Positions 25,101-37,400 of a DNA stretch of 64,000 nt are shown in pieces. A program made the position numbers and the translations under genes. This DNA is from Zonotrichia leucophrys gambelii. Taxonomy: Eukaryota > Chordata > Aves > Passeriformes > Passerellidae. The stretch is from NCBI RefSeq assembly GCF_028769735.1, contig NC_088186.1, forward strand, positions 7,099,001 through 7,163,000. Direction: 5' to 3'. Position 1 is the first letter of the stretch; each line of letters opens with the position of its first letter. The notes beneath the pieces were generated by a model. The model worked only from the letters and a program-made list of their open reading frames with translations. It made no database searches and was not told the DNA's origin.

Positions 25101-26429
25101 TTTTCTCGCTCCAAGAAAGAGGATGGCATAATTGAGTCAGGCTCACTGAGATTCTCAGGGGAAAATACAATTCTACAGTAATTCCTTATGGTACATTGTG
25201 GAATTTATTTTTAATACAGGATGTTCCTTCTTACATATCCTGCATCAGAGGCCTCTGTTCCCAAAATCTGGAGTGCTCCAGGGCTCCATCTCCCTAACAG
25301 GTCATCTGGGAGGAGGAAATACCCTTCTGTGGAAGAGGGAGAGAAACGTGAGAGCAAGGAAGAGGTGCAGGAATCAACACGTAACCCAGAAAATTGAAAG
25401 AAGTGCCCACTGAATTAATGATACTGAGATAATTACTATTCTATTTAGGACCTCTTATTTTGGCAGTGACACAGCCGAGGTGTAATACAGCTGGAAATCA
25501 AAATGGATGGAAGTTAATCCATTGAGGTTTATGGCTGCTGTTAGTTTCTGATGGATCCTGATGGTCTGCTAAGCAGACACCTCACTGCCTGCCTCTCAAA
25601 CCAGAGTTCACAGCTCGTCCAACCTCTTGCAGCAGGAATACTTTTATTAACCCTCTTAGTGCTTTTGAGCTGACCCTTCACCTGGGGGAAAAGTCAGAGC
25701 TCTCTGAAGTAAAATACCAGTTTTGAAGGGGAAATTCCATTTACATCATGGCTGTGAGCCAAAATTTTTACAGGCAACTATGCAAGTACAAAACCACTCC
25801 AAAAAATGTTGTTAAGTCAGTTTAGCATTTTCCCACCCATCAACTGAGCTACTATAGCAAAGATTGTGTCCACTCTTATCCCTTAGCTCCTGGACAAACT
25901 GCAAAACAATTTTGCTTGGCTCCAGCATTTTATTTCCATGCTTCTCTGCCCCTGCACTCTTCTACTTTTCCATAGAAAAATGGAAATCTGAAAAAAAAAT
26001 TAAAAGATAAAAGTTATTTTCTAAATACTCATTAATTTTAACACCCAGAAAAAAATTGATAAAAGATCAACATGCACTTATGGAACAGATATTCAGGACA
26101 GCAGCAGGAGGTGAACAGTGACTCTCCTGGAGAACGGTGCTGGTCCAAGTGCAGCTCACCTGGCCATTCATTCAGTGCCCACTGAGGGGGAAAGGAGATG
26201 AGATATTACTCCATTATAGTCTGAATGTATAATTCATACAATGCCAATGAAATAATGATAAATGACTGAATTGTTCACAAAGGCCATTCTTCACACTTTA
26301 GCCCATTTAAAAAAAAATCTTTTATTCCTCTCTTCTAAACTTTCTGTTAATGAGTCCCCTCCTTGCCTTTGCTTCCCTTGCAGCCACTTGGCAGAGATGC
26401 TCTAAAGGGAGTTGTTGGAGAAGACGCAG
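22178..26429. other. Intergenic, no gene seen; candidate conserved blocks
   Basis: There is no supported gene. T-rich runs occur at about 22479-22500 and 23938-23955. The blocks 22500-22745 and 23395-23650 are non-repetitive and AT-rich with isolated CpGs and TAATTA-like motifs, such as AATTAATTACCCGCCAGG near 23509. This is the look of conserved non-coding DNA, but only alignment could show it. Confidence 0.45.
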
Positions 26430-26632
26430 AGAATTGGATGTGTGGATATGGTGAACTTTCTTTCAGTGAGGGTGTGAGGCCCTGGCACAGGGTGCCCAGA
26501 GCAGCTGTGGCTGCCCCTGGATCCCTGGCAGTGCCCAAGGCCAGGCTGGAGCAACCTGGGATAGTGGAAGTAGTCCCTGCCCATGGCAGGGGGTGGAATG
26601 AGATGAGCTTTAAGACCTTTCCAAAGTGATTC
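26430..26632 (+). mobile_element. CR1 LINE 3' fragment (plus strand)
   Basis: Contains the CR1 3' signature in order: CAGTGAGGGTGTGAGGCCCT, GGCACAGGGTGCCCAGAGCA, GCTGTGGCTGCCCCTGGATC, then AGCAACCTGGGATAGTGGAA and a degraded GCTTTAAGACCTTTCC end. Only about 200 bases remain, so it is strongly 5' truncated. Confidence 0.92.
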
Positions 26633-29600
26633 CAAATCTCCCTCTCTGTCTCTGTATCTCCATGAACATCCATTATATACCCAAGTGTGAATGTGTGTGT
26701 GAGCCAGCTCATTTTATACACACCCCTCTGCCATCTGATCTGGTTCAGACAACCTCTGGCCATGGTTTTCTCATGAGATGTGTCTGCCTTTCAGTTTCCT
26801 CCCGTGTTCTGTGGACAAGGAAAGGTAACAGAATATTCCAAGTCAATTCTTGGTTTGTTTGGCCAGTTGTTTGCTCTCTGTGAGTTGACAGCAGCACGTG
26901 ACAAACACAGAGTTCTTGCACTTGAAAAGTTCAAACTCTTGGCAAAGTTCTTGCAAGAGTTTCGAGTCCACAAAACCAAACTACAGCACTTTGAATCCTT
27001 GGGCTGGATGGGAAAGCTTCCATGCTGGTAATTCACCTTCTGCTCACTCCCCTGGCCCTACCTGGTGCTCTTTATCCCTGGGAAAGGTGAGCCACAGATG
27101 AGAAACTGCTGGAAATAGGAGCTGGCAAAGGAACTGCACCTTGAAGAGCCCCGGCTCTGTTGTGAGATGGATTGGGAGTGGTGGAAATATCAGTCATCCT
27201 TTGCTCAGAGCTGCTGCACTCAGGTAATCAAAACCTGGGGAAAAACTTGTAAAGATTGTAGCACACAGATGGACAGGCGGTGAGATAGATCATAAACAAA
27301 AATAACAGTTTAAAATTGCATTTCTGTTTGTGACCTGGTTTTGCCAAGTCCGGAGTGCTGGGTCCAGTGGCACATGCTGTGGGAGCAGCTCTCTGGGGAA
27401 TTCGTCCAGAGGCAGTGTCTGCACTTACAGGCCTCTTTTTGCAAATTTTTCTTATGTATATTTGAAAAGGTGAGAAAGCACCAACCAAGGATGTTTTCTA
27501 AAGGTCGAACCTTTCTTTTTGCAGGAGCTTTCCCACTCTGCTTGCTTTTATTTCCAGGTACTCCCTAAGGACTGATTGAAACGCCACAGTTCTGAGCACA
27601 TCCTTTGTCCTGCTTAATCATTGTTAACAGCCCAAAAAGATGAGATAATGGCGACCCATCTTGGGGACTCCAAGATCCTGATTGTTCAGAAAGGTCATAG
27701 AAAAGCCACGTTTCTAATCTTTGCAAAAGAAGAGATTAACAGGCAGCCTTGCTGAGATGTTGGGGGGAGGAAGGAAAAGAAGAAGAGAGGTGATAGAAGG
27801 GTTTTTGTGTTTGACTTGGATACATGGAGTAGGAACTGTGAAACAAAGCCTTGACACTGCAAAGGGAGCAGGGCAAAAAAAAAAAATTCCTCTGTAAAAT
27901 ACACAGGCATCATGAGGAGCGGCTGGGGAAAAGTGTGGAAAGACAGAAGCTTTGGGGAAGGAATATTCAGTGTAAAATGAGTCAGGGTGCTCTTTATTTT
28001 TCCAGCATTCAAGGCTGCTGGCCTTCACCTCTGATTCCTGCAGGAGACTGGCCCTGGAGCTGTTGTGGCTGGAAATAAGAATGGGGCAGATGGGAAGGCT
28101 GGATGGGGTTTGTTCCCCATTATATACCATACAAATGAAGGCTGATAGACTCAAGGAGGTCTCCAGGCTTCCTGGGGTCTGTGGAGGAATCATCACCCAT
28201 GACAGGCAAATCCATCCATAATAAAAGAAGTGACCAGTGAAGAAGGAAGAGATGCCTCAGCTCTAAAGGAGCTCATCTGTCTTTAAAGAAAAAGAAAATC
28301 AAACGGGATGAGTTCAGAATGGAGAGCTAATCCCACCTCTCCTGAGTCAGAAAAATCCCATCCAGGAGCCTCTGAGATGTCTTTCATGGCTGGAGCAGAT
28401 TCTGGGAGCACAAAGGGTTCCTGCCCCATGCTCTCATGTTTTGTGTTATGAAATGACTGGAAAATACACAAGCAGAGCCAAACATGAAAGGCTGTGTCAG
28501 ACAGCCCATGATCACCTTGTTCAGCTCCATTTTGTCTGTATTTCATCCAAATGATTAAGGAAAATGTTAGGGATTGTGATTCCTCTCCCAGTTTTGAGGA
28601 TGTTCTGGCAGGAGATGAGAGAAGCATTTGGGGCCAAAGACTTAAAAAATTCAGGCCCAGATTTCAAGCTTCTGAGGTTTGAAGTTTTATTTTATGCTGG
28701 AAGTTTGGCTTGGACACATCTTTAGTAGTTGCTAGAATCTCCAAAGATTTGGAAGTATTCCTAGTGCAAGAAATTACCAATTTCCATATTTTTGTTGCTC
28801 TTGATGTTTTTGACATCCAGGAACAAACGATCTTCATTTAAATGAGATGAGAAAAGTATCTCCTGCAAATTATGCCATTTCTTTTCCCCATTATGTTTTT
28901 CTGCATCTTCTGGCAGCGCTGTTGCAAAACCAACAGCAAACGGTCAAGTGGAACTGCAAAGACAATAACTTTAATGGAAAGAAATTGGGAACTGGAAGAT
29001 GACACAGATTGCATTAGGGAAAAAAAAAAGTGAAATAATATTTAATTTCCTTGGTCATAAATAATATGTCCGCCCACATTACAAACACATCAAATATGAC
29101 AGGAAAAATAGGCAGTGACATGAGAAAATATCATTATTTCTTCATTAAATGTTTTATACATTTATAAGGGGGGGGGGAAATTAAAAAAGCACCCTGACAA
29201 GCAAAAATGTAACAGCTGAAGGGCCATTAAAGAAATGAATTAGGACTCTAGAAGTGTGCAGATGCAGAAATTGAAAGGAAAGAAAAAAATATGTCATAGG
29301 AAAAACTTTGACTGTTGTTAGAACCCAGCTCCTTTCCAGAAAGGAAGTGGGGCTGTTGTTGTTGTGCTCTGGACACTGGGCAGCCCTTGGCAGGGGCTGA
29401 GTGATCCCATCAGGGCTGAGGTAAAAGAAAGGGATCTGCTCTGCCAAGTATTTTTGTGTAGTGGCGGTTGGGCAAAGAGAATTTGTACCCAGCACCTTGC
29501 ACAGTGCATCAGGCTGAACACAAAACTAGAGGCACTGGAAGTTTGATATTGCAGGACGCTGCTGGAAATTTGGGAAAGTCATAGAGGTTGTGGGTATAAA

Positions 29601-29811
29601 TTTACTTGTAGGGTTAGGGCCCAGCAGGGGAATGTCAGGAGTCTTGCAGGTCAAGCTGAGCTGCTTTGTTTCCAAAGAGATTTACCTTCCATGAGCATCA
29701 CTTTATCATCTTCCTGTGTTTCAGTTTCTTGTGCACGCTATTTCTCACCCTCTGTGGACCCTAAAAGTACCAAAAGTCAGTCAAGGAGGGCGAAAAAGGC
29801 TCCAAATGAAA
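26633..29811. other. Intergenic, no gene seen
   Basis: No supported gene or recognised transposon. Short low-complexity runs include an A-run at about 27876-27887 and a G-run at 29168-29176. A minus-strand frame of about 160 codons (27714-28196) shows no domain. Confidence 0.5.
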
Positions 29812-30208
29812 GATAACTGTTGCGGACAATTTTTATGAAAAATCCTTTCCTTAGGATTTTTCCTCCTGAGAAGCTGGGAGGCCTGAGGAACAAAATGTAA
29901 ACATCGATCCTCTGCTGCTGTGGAATGCAACAGGTGAACCTTTGATTGGCCCATGTTGGATGTTGGTAATTAATGGCCAATCACAGCCCAGCTGGCTCAG
30001 ACAGAGAGCCAAGCCACAAACCTTTGTTATCATTCTTTCTTATTTGATTCTTAGCTAGCCTTCTGATGAAACCTTTTCTTCTATTCTTTTAGTACAGTTT
30101 TAATGTAATATTTATAATAAAATAATAAATCAAGCCTTCTGAAACATGGAGTGAGATCCTCATCTCTTCCCCAATCCGAAAACCCCTGTGAACACGGTCA
30201 CAGATGAC
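29812..30208 (+). mobile_element. Family A solo LTR, copy 4, with near-perfect target-site duplication
   Basis: The LTR body is 29818-30202 (385 bp), plus strand, starting TGTTGCGGACAA and ending AACACGGTCACA. An AATAAA signal lies at 30124-30129. Flanks are GATAAC (29812-29817) and GATGAC (30203-30208), a 5/6 match, so the duplication has one substitution. The CpG-dense patch begins about 180 bases downstream. Confidence 0.95.
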
Positions 30209-30386
30209 CTTTAGGGAAAAGGGGATAAACGCTCCTGCATGTTGTTTCTTCACTACAGTATGGCCAGTACCTCTGTGAGAACTCATCACTGAGGCTCTAA
30301 TTGTTTGTGTCTCTCTAATGATCCATCCTCTCCATCCCTCTCCAGCCCCACGAGCAGAACACATCCATTCAGAGGAACATTATCCC

Positions 30387-30667
30387 CGTCAGTTCTGCTC
30401 CGCGACGCTCGGCATCGCTCATCAGCGAGAAGTCAAGGTCACGACACCCCCGGCAGCAGCAGGCACAGCCTCATCTCCTCTGCTCTCCGTGCTGCTGAGG
30501 AGCTGCCTGCTCACCCCCACGCGAATGGCAGCAGCCCTGCTCCCCTCCAGATTGTTTAACAGATGCTGCTGATAAATGCCCGAGCGGCTGAAATTCCGCG
30601 GGAAATGGAGCGCGGCCGCCGGGCTGCGGTGAAGGATGGGAGACACTCGCAAGGTCCTTGGGCTCCG
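30387..30667. promoter_or_regulatory. CpG-dense patch (candidate small CpG island)
   Basis: I count 23 CpG dinucleotides in about 281 bases, while the surrounding kilobases have very few. The patch holds a GCGGCCGC site (30612-30619) and an E2F-like GCGGGAAA (30598-30605) inside a near-palindrome ATTCCGCGGGAAAT. Such density in a bird genome usually marks an unmethylated promoter or enhancer. No first exon, start codon context or splice donor can be assigned with confidence; overlapping frames of 84-106 codons exist on both strands. It could also be a GC-rich fragment of unknown origin. Confidence 0.5.
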
Positions 30668-33208
30668 CATGGGCAAAGGTGTTTGGCCCTTTCACCAGCA
30701 TAGAAGGGTCTGGAGCTGGGGAATGGCTTCTATCCTGAGTAGAAGGAATTTTATAATATATTATCATCTCCCAGGTTGTAGGCAAAGGCAATATCCAGGG
30801 TAGAGGGCTCCCAGCTGCATCTGCTCAAGTGTTGAATTCACTGGTAGCCAACAAACAGAATTTACAGTTTGAATAAATACACACTCTCTGTGTGTGTGTG
30901 TACATATATTTACATGTGTTTACATGTGTTTGTTTATATTTGAGTTCCACTGTTCTCAAATAGCTATCTAATGTATTTGAGAAGACAAAGTGCAAACAGT
31001 TTGTTTGGGGGACAAGTTTGTTGTAGTCCTTTTTAGCTTTACAGCCAGAGAGGTTTTCCAGGTGTTGTCTCCACCACCATTTAGCAGTCTCAAGTAATGA
31101 ATGTATTGAAGAATTAAGCTTTTTTCTCCCTTTTGACTTGCAAAAGACAGCCCTGCAGAATTCAATGTCCCTGTGAAATGTGTATTTCATCAAGAGAAAG
31201 GTTTTGTTTACAATAACAACCTCTCACAAAGCTGTCCCCAGAAACAGCATTCAAGATTCAAAGGATTAAGCACTGGAACAAAATCTTACCCTGATGTTCC
31301 CCTAGCCCCATTTTCTCTCTTCCTACTACATTTGGTTTATATCTACACCTTCAGTATTCCTTTGAAACACAGGAAATTTTTACAGAGTATAAGGATAGGA
31401 AGGAGAAAAGAAGAATGAGAAGTGCTAAAGACAGAGGGAAGAAGAATGGTGAGTATTTTGAGAAAGGAAAGAATGAGCTGCTGTGGCAGTAGCTGTAGTT
31501 AATAAAGTGAACTTCCATTTCTACAGGAAATTTCTCTTCTGAATGGGAAGCAGCAGCCTAAGTTCTCAAACCTTGCCACAGAAGAGAAATTGTGCTAAAA
31601 GAAAAAATCACATGGAGAGATCAAAATGCCATAGTGTGTGGCACTCTGTGCCATTACAAGCTATTTAAAATTAATGCTGAATGTAATATAAGATCCATAC
31701 AAATTAGGTTAGAGAAAAATGTGAAAATCAAGTGTTTTTCTGTTCTCAAAACAAAGTTTTTTTTGTCATTACCAAAATGAAGTCAAACCAATTTAATTAT
31801 TCTTCATCAAACATTTTATTTCAATTGTGCTGGTTCTGTGAAACCTTGTGAAAAACACCTTTAGCTTCCAACAGCAAACTGCTCAAGTTTATAACAGTCA
31901 AATAATGGGGAACAAGTAGTTTAAAAAAACTTTTCCCTATTGAAACGTGAGTAAAAGGTGACAGGCACTGCAGTTCTCTTGCTCTGGACTGGGTCAGTGA
32001 TAATTGCCACTCTAAAAGCCACAGACTGGTGTGTTCTAACCCATGGAAGGAATATCTTTCAATGAGATCCCTGCTGCTGCTAATCCCTTTCAGCTCAGCC
32101 CTGTTCCTCCTGCTCCTGTGAAACCCTGCAGGAGGATTACAAACACAGTCCTAGGGTGGCACTGAGTGCTGCCAGGACACACAGGGCACCAGAGCATCTC
32201 CCCTGCCCCTTGGGATGTCTTTGTGCAGGGCCCTGGTGGGCACTTGGCTCACCTTTCATGTAAAACTAAAAATAAAATAAAAATTTTTAAAACACCTCTC
32301 AATTAACCCATCTCCAAATCAAAAAAACTCCATAATCCAACATGGCATGAGATGCCCCTGCCTTGTTTGTATTTGCAACTCTTTCTTTGCCTTTTGAGCA
32401 GTTTTCATCTCAACCCATGAGTTAACTTGCTTTCATCTTCCAATTTTCTCCCCCATTCTTCCAAGGGAGAATGAGTGAATGTGGGGGGCTGATTTGCTGG
32501 CTGTGGCTAAACCATGGCAGTAACTCATCCTAAAATCCTTCATCCTAAAACACACAGAAATACACTCAGGGCCACAGTCATGTGTCACAGTGAGACTTCT
32601 GGGTCCCTGGACTGCACTCTCCTGGGAATTGGGCCATTAAGTATGGATTTAAGTGCTTTGCTTTAGGCACTTCAATTTAATTTGGGTTTGTTGCACAATT
32701 TCCCAGCACTTATGGTGCTGCCCAGGAGAAGGTGATGTGCCTCAGCCCCTGGTGGCGGCTCTCAGCAGCTCTCTGCTCAAATTCCACACTCATTTCTGCA
32801 GCCACTGGAGCTCCTCTACACCCCAAGTCCCTGCTTCCCCCTCTTTCCACTTTGCCCTCCCTCTATGGGCTCTTTCCTGCCCATCCCAGGGAGGAGAATG
32901 GAGCTCACTGTCCATAGCTGAGATTTCTTCTAAATTTCAGGGTTAAGGAGGTTTTTCTTTTAATTTCCCATTTAGTGCCAACAGCCTCTGCATAGAAGGA
33001 GCTCCATCAGTCAATCAGCCCAGCAGGCTGGGTGCACACAGATTAACACTACCCATCAAACAGCACAAATGAGAAATAGACAGCTGAGCACAGGCAGTGA
33101 GAAGAGCTGTGTTCATATAATCAAGAAAACAGAGCAAATGCAACAGGGGAAATAATTAATAAAAAAAAAAACATCAGCAGCTTCTTACCATTGGAGGTGC
33201 AGGTGGGA
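30668..33208. other. Intergenic, no gene seen
   Basis: AT-rich sequence. A short (TG)n lies at 30889-30901, followed by a repeated TTTACATGTG motif (30909-30928). A short A-run sits at about 33162-33172. No supported gene is present. Confidence 0.5.
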
Positions 33209-33605
33209 GATGGGTGTCACAGACATATTCCATGCAAAATCCTTTCCTTAAGATTTTTCCTCCTGAGAAGCTGAAAAGCCTCAGGAACAAAATGTAAACA
33301 ATTATTATCTGCTGCTGGGGAATGCAACAGGTGCATCTGGGATTGGTCTCGTGCGGTTGTTTGTAATTAATGGTCAATCACAGTCAGCTGGCTCAGACAG
33401 AGAGCCCAAGCCACAAACCTTTGTTATCATTCTTTGCTTTTCTATTCTTAGCTAACCTTCTGATGAAATCCTCTCTTCTATTCTTTTAGTATAGTTTTAA
33501 TGTAATATATATCATAAAATAATAAATCAAACCTTCTGAAACATGGAGTCAGATCCTGGCCTCTTCCCTCATCCTCAAACCCCTGTGAACACGGTCACAG
33601 ATGGG
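33209..33605 (+). mobile_element. Family A solo LTR, copy 5, with 6-bp target-site duplication
   Basis: The LTR body is 33215-33599 (385 bp), plus strand, starting TGTCACAGACAT and ending AACACGGTCACA. An AATAAA signal lies at 33521-33526. It is flanked by perfect GATGGG repeats at 33209-33214 and 33600-33605. No retroviral coding sequence is attached. Confidence 0.96.
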
Positions 33606-34185
33606 GGCTTCCCAAGTTAAGAGTGGAATCTTCCACCCAGGGACTGCTGAAATTCTGAGTTGCACCTTCCCAATTTCTGCAGCTGCTTCTTGTACTTCGC
33701 AGAGCCTCCCACAGAAATCAGCAAACTGATTTGCAGGCAGAAAATCGTCCCTGAGCACAACACTTTGATCTTTAGGGGCTGAATGGGACTGTGCTCACCC
33801 TGAAATCTCATGGCTTTGGCCATAGTCCTGGGTGGGTCTCATGTCCAGGACATCATCTCCCCTCAGCACCATCTCCATGTTCTGGTTGAAAACAGAAACA
33901 GCACACTAATGTGAAGGGAGGCAAAGAGAAAGGGATGAAAGAAAAATGTGTGTCAAATAAAATAGAAAGGAAGATTTTAGGAGAAAAAAGAGACACAAAA
34001 GCACTGCAGGCAACAGAAGGAGAGTGAAGGAGAAAAATAGGGAAGTGGGAGGACAGAGTGAAATGCTGAGGTACAAAAACAAACAAATGCATGAATACAA
34101 AGTGAAAAAGCCAGATTCAGGTTTTCCATTCATATGTGCTGGTACAGCTCCATCAATCCCCAGTGAGAATCCAGTTCCCTGACCT

Positions 34186-34413
34186 AGAATCACAGAAAAA
34201 TTTAGCCTGCAAAAGACTTTTGAGGCCATCAAGTCCAACCATTCCTCTAGCACTGCAAGGGCCACACCAAACCATGTCCCCAAAGGCCATATTTACACAT
34301 CTTTTAAATCCCTGCAGGCATGGTGGCTCCCCCACAGCCCTGGGCAGCCTGTTCTAGTGCTTGATGACTCTTTAGGCAATGAAACTTTTCCAAATATTTT
34401 TCCTAAAGCTCCT
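34186..34413 (-). mobile_element. CR1 LINE 3' fragment, older type (minus strand)
   Basis: On the plus strand it opens with AGAATCACAGAAAAATTTAG and continues with CATCAAGTCCAACCATTCCT, GCACTGCAAGGGCCACACCA, and a GGGCAGCCTGTTCTAGTGCT block. This is the reverse complement of an older, more diverged CR1 3' end than the other copies. Confidence 0.88.
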
Positions 34414-36193
34414 TTTATGGAGCTTTATGGATTTCATAGAGCTTTATGGATTGGCAGCACCTCAAACCAGCCCAAGCAAGGATGCCTCATACACTGCACC
34501 ATTCCTTCCCAGGGCACAATTTATTTGTTGCTCCCAATTCCACAGACTATTTGCTAAATATGATTGACAGGAATTTCTGTCCTTGCCAGCAGAATTCCCA
34601 TTCCCAGCATCTCTCCACACCACATCTTGTGTCAAGGACCATAGCCATGATTTCAGTGTCTGAAATGAGCACTGAATTGTTTGTCAGATCAATCTAAAGT
34701 TATCTTCTAACCTGCTTTGTACACCTCTCTCCTACTAACTCTCCCTTACACCATTTACCATGGCTGTATCTTTAAAACTCGCTTCACAAAAAGTCACTTT
34801 GATTCTCAAGGAATTTTTATTTTCCTGGGAAACAGGTGAATGAAACTCTAATAGAACCATTCTAAAAACAAAATGAAATGGGTCAAACCCTCCTTGCTTT
34901 TGCATAGACCTTAGTCCAGGCCTTGACCCATGCAATTAATAATTTCTTGAGTTTAGCGCTATTAGATAACTGGATTTTTTTCCTGGATATTAACCACAGG
35001 AAGCATCATGGAAAGGAGATGCAGCAGAGCATGCAATGAAGAACATTAAGGAAGGAGAGCCTGCTTTTTGAGGTATCATTCCTGCACTATATTTGTTCCT
35101 GAGGCCTCATGAATAGCATCCCTCTTCCATGTGTGTAGTTCCCAAACTCCTGAATTCTGCATGACTCACTGCCTCAAGCAGCAATGATTTGTCTGCCACG
35201 TTGCTACTTCTGAGGTATTAACAGAATATTGAGAATCTCATTCTTGATCTCCCTTAAAACTTCTTGGTAAATGGATCCAGCTCAGAGAAAGGATGAAAAT
35301 AATGTGTGCAATAAAAAGCCCCCCAAAAAAGGAGGAGGAGGAAAAAAAAAAGAGAGAAATGAAAGAAAAAGATGGGATTTTCAGGGAGTCCTGACTGATC
35401 TCCACTTCATTATTGAAAGATTGGACTATTAAAGGGATACAGTAGGCCTGAAGGAATTGTGGGATCATTTGTGCAAATGGCAATTTTAGTATTCAGTCTA
35501 TCATATCCATAAACATAATGTGGCTGGGACTGACATGAGTGATAGCAAATCCCCTTCCCAGGAGGCTCTGTGCCACTTTGATGCAATGCCTGAGAACACA
35601 GAAAGCTGGAAAGAGAGAGAGAGATGCTTCCTCCCTCCCGCTCTTGCTCTCCGTTGAGCTGATGGGTGAAGCCACTCTGATTAGAGCAGATTTGTGGAAT
35701 TAAATGAAGGAGCAGCAGCGCTGACAAAGAAACTGTTCCAATTCTGGAGAAAAGCTCCTCTCGCTCTTGTACTTACTCGCTCACACCACGGAACATGCAA
35801 AATCTGCTCAGTAAATAGAGATGTGTTACCCTGGCTCCACACACACTCTGCTCAAGTGCTAATCCCAAGGGGAACGCCTGCCAAACACTTTACCCTGCTT
35901 TGCAGATGTGCTGCTGGTGCCCTCACACTCTGCTGGGTGGAGGAATCCACGTCCCAGCACTGAGACATGGCTCTGGTGTTGTGTGTGAGCTCAGAGCAGC
36001 AGTGCCAGCCGGGATTTGTAACTGTGCCCAGCAAGGCTGAGCGCCCTAATCCCACTGACCTCAATCTCAATCCTTCTGTAAACACCGAGCATCCCTTCCC
36101 TGCTCTGTGTTCTCAGAACCCCTGGCAGGATCTGCTGCGTGGAGTTATGGTGGATAAATTGAGGATAACCACCCTGGGACAGAAATGGATGGA
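34414..36193. other. Intergenic, no gene seen
   Basis: No supported gene. A purine-rich patch lies at about 35325-35370. The stretch 35690-35900 keeps slightly more CpG than average but is not an island. Confidence 0.5.
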
Positions 36194-36575
36194 CAGAACT
36201 GTGGTGGTGTTCACAGGGGTCCCAGGATGAGGGAAGAGATGAGAATCTTGACTCCATGTTTCAGAAGGCTGATTTATTATTTTATTATATATATTATATC
36301 AAAAGAAAATGATATATTAAAACTATACTAAAAGAGAAGAGAAAGAATTTCATCAGAAGGCTAGAAGGTAAAAGAATGATAATAAAATCTTGTGACTGCT
36401 CACAGCCTCGACACAGCTGGCTGTCATTGGTCATCAAGTAAAAACAATTTCACATGCTGGTAAACAATTCTCCAAATCACATTCCAAAGCAGCAAAATAT
36501 GGAGAAGCTGAAGCTTCTCAGCAGAAAAGATCTTAATGAAAGGATTTTTCATAAAATATGCCTATGACACAGAAC
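36194..36575 (-). mobile_element. Family A-like diverged solo LTR, copy 6, with 6-bp target-site duplication
   Basis: The body is 36200-36569 (370 bp), minus strand. Both ends match family A (TGTCATAGGCAT start; CCACCACA end; TTCTGAAACATGGAGTCAAG near the 3' end). The middle differs: the GCTCGGACAGAGAG block is replaced by a TGTCGAGGCTGTGAGCAGTC stretch, and there is a small extra AAAAGAAAATGATATATT segment. It is flanked by perfect CAGAAC repeats at 36194-36199 and 36570-36575. It is a separate subfamily from the other copies. Confidence 0.92.
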
Positions 36576-36760
36576 CAATCCCCTATTGGGATCAAGTGAT
36601 CAAATCTCCTCGGTGCTGTCTCCACGGACCCTTGCTGTGTGTGTGGCTTGGAAGAAGATCCCTGGAAGGTCTTGGCACCCATCCTGCAGGCCAGGAGCTG
36701 CCCACAGACCTGTGATTTATTAAAAAAAATATGGATATTGATTTAGTACCGATATCCAAC

Positions 36761-37400
36761 TGTGATGGACAAAAACTCTCTAAGAGTTTAAAGTTAGAAA
36801 GTGAATGTTTATTGTGGGATAGCTCCCAAATACACACCACAATTTACAGGTCATTACAGAGTCCTTTTATCTATACAGGTATTGAATACCCAAAATACAA
36901 ACGCATATTCATAACTTTGGTACATCCCATTCCCCTCTTCGTATGGTAATTAGTGCAAAAGTCATTAAGCATGAGTAGTTTGTTCCTTGAAATGGGTTGG
37001 TGGTCCCTTCCATTCATTCCAAAATGAGGAAGTGAATGAAGTCTTTCTCATTCTGACCTTTCTACCTTTTCAATGCAAATATGACAAATGAACCCTTGGT
37101 AGAACTCCCATTTCCATCTTCAATTGGTTTAAGAACAGAGGAGGCCACAATTTTCTTATGCTCCTAAAAGCTATTTATTAGTTTCTATATTATTCATTAT
37201 AAACCCAGCTAACCAAACATTATGTTGACAAGCAATCAATTATTAGTTAACTACTAACTCTTAACTCCATCAAGGCCTACCCATTTATTTTAATTAACTC
37301 CAATAAACCTTTAGCTCTAACTAAAATCTTCACTGCTCTAAAATCTCTAAATTTCTTAAAGTTTATGTCTCACCTGCAGAAATGTTTGCCTGTGTTTCCC
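36761..37400 (-). mobile_element. Possible LTR of another family (minus strand, far end unclear)
   Basis: The plus-strand start TGTGATGGACAAAAACTCTC would be the 3' end of a minus-strand LTR. An AATAAA signal reads on the minus strand at 36808-36813, about 50 bases inside, and a TATAGATAAAAGG TATA-like motif lies about 60 bases further. I could not place the 5' end or any target-site duplication. It may instead be unique AT-rich DNA. Confidence 0.35.

Noticed and set aside
27714..28196. 160-codon frame on the minus strand
   Set aside because: No recognisable domain, Ser/Phe/Pro-rich, and no supporting exon structure.
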